A DNA stretch of 64,000 nucleotides, taken from positions 806,001 through 870,000 of the forward strand of contig JARGXX010000100.1 in NCBI GenBank assembly GCA_030374765.1, in the 5' to 3' direction. Position numbers and translations under genes: made by a program. Below, in pieces: positions 63,129 through 64,000 of this stretch. Origin of the DNA: Agarophyton chilense. Its lineage: Eukaryota; Rhodophyta; Florideophyceae; Gracilariales; Gracilariaceae. The notes below the pieces were generated by a model. The model ran no database searches and was not told where the DNA came from. It saw only the letters and a list, made by a program, of their open reading frames with translations. The number at the start of each line of letters is the position of its first letter. Positions within the stretch are counted from its first letter, which is position 1.

Positions 63129-64000
63129 TTGACACATTCTGTCTAGAGCACTCAATCTCACCAAGGAGGTGTGCCCGATCGATTTTCCTTCGCGCGTTTC
63201 CAGCTTGACAAGCCGGTCTATGCCATAGCCTTCTGTGCAAGACTATCAAAGATTCGCCAACAGAATGCAGGCAATGTGTCGCGCGCGTTGTATCAAAAGC
63301 AATTCAGTTGATGCAAGTTTTGATTTAGAAATGATCTGCATAGTAGGTCTTTAACTACGATTACGCTATGTTTTGCTTTCTTTTTTTACGCTTTCACAGC
63401 TGAACATAATTGCTTCAAAATCAAGAATATTGGTTACTCGCATGGATTTGAAGTCGTTTTTGCAGTCGCGCTTAGTGTAACGAATGTACTCTTGATGTTT
63501 AGCAAAAGAATATTTTTCGGAAAAAAGAGATCTTGCCATTGGATTTATAGAACCTTTTTGTCACAATATATTTCATTCGTTAGCAAAAAGTACTTATAAA
63601 AGTTTGCTCATTATTATGCCTCTCTTGGCCTCATAAACTTTGGAAGTTATTATCTTCACTACTCTGGGGCTAACAACGAGAGGTGCATAATAGCCAGAAA
63701 TGGGTGACAGAGCAGTTAAAAAAAAATTACATCAGCATGATTCCAAGTGTTCCAGATTTTCCAAAATGTTTCACCAAAAAATTAAACTCGCAAAAGTTGA
63801 AGTCTTCAAAAAAATACTTATTAAAAATAACCAGGTGAGCTTTTTGTAATTTTGTGGCTCTAACTGTAAGTACTGACGATATGATTGTGAACAGCTAGTT
63901 TGGTTCACAATCCTGGTATGCCGCAGAATAGTATTCAATACTGAATGAGACACTTTCTCGTCTCTCTCTTCCATCATCATTTCTATCCTCAATAAAGGCT
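63129..64000 (-). repeat. Inverted duplication, copy 2 (continues past the window)
   Basis: Reverse complement of 47187-48055 with almost no change, starting sharply at 63129 and still matching at base 64000. The matching part ends inside the right foldback arm, so the rest of a foldback copy is expected just beyond the window. Confidence 0.9.

Overview
This window is a repeat-dominated stretch of a eukaryotic nuclear genome. Most of it is overlapping, nested and decayed LTR retrotransposons of the Ty3/gypsy and Ty1/copia classes. A few single-exon cellular-type genes lie in islands between them: a four-finger C2H2 protein, two secreted Cys-rich proteins, a secreted tandem beta-trefoil protein and a casein-kinase-1-like kinase. 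Bacterial origin is excluded by the LTR elements with chromodomains, the C2H2 fingers and the CK1-type kinase. The intron-poor island genes and this element mix suggest an alga, and a red alga (a florideophyte such as Chondrus) is my best guess. That guess rests on general knowledge, is only moderately supported, and does not exclude an oomycete-like or other algal genome.

Layout. 1-4666: 5' part of gypsy element G1 (minus), inserted into a copia element C1 (4674 to about 6760, plus). 7420-8700: fragment A1 of a second copia family (A). 9505-17505: two inverted arms of a foldback-type repeat family enclosing 7.8 kb with two secreted proteins, a broken tyrosine recombinase and the zinc-finger gene; a Tc1/mariner element (17506-18800) sits in the right arm. 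19174-30111: gypsy element G2 with both LTRs and, between pol and the 3' LTR, about 2.4 kb of degenerate antisense reading frame. 30180-33420: copia A2 (minus). 34783-38120: internally deleted chromodomain gypsy G3 (minus), abutting copia fragment A3 (38121-38985, plus). 40.3-46 kb: gene island with the beta-trefoil protein, a hypothetical protein and the kinase. 46590-47310: short copy of the foldback family, overlapping an ~870 bp segment that recurs inverted and almost identical at 63129-64000. 48500-52851: copia B1 (minus), which cuts off gypsy G4 (52850-56556, minus). 56.9-58.8 kb: a gag-like gene pair of an unidentified element. 61440-62845: gypsy fragment G5 with a chromodomain.

How the parts relate. 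The gypsy elements share a primer-binding site that fits the 3' end of tRNA-Tyr (three copies), a CCACGTGG box in the LTRs (four copies) and a palindrome inside the LTRs. Chromodomains close the pol of G2, G3 and G5, which fits targeting to heterochromatin and may explain the pile-up of insertions. Almost every element carries stops, frameshifts or lost catalytic residues, so the elements are mostly fossils. The best intact genes are the zinc-finger gene, the beta-trefoil gene, the kinase and the two secreted proteins.
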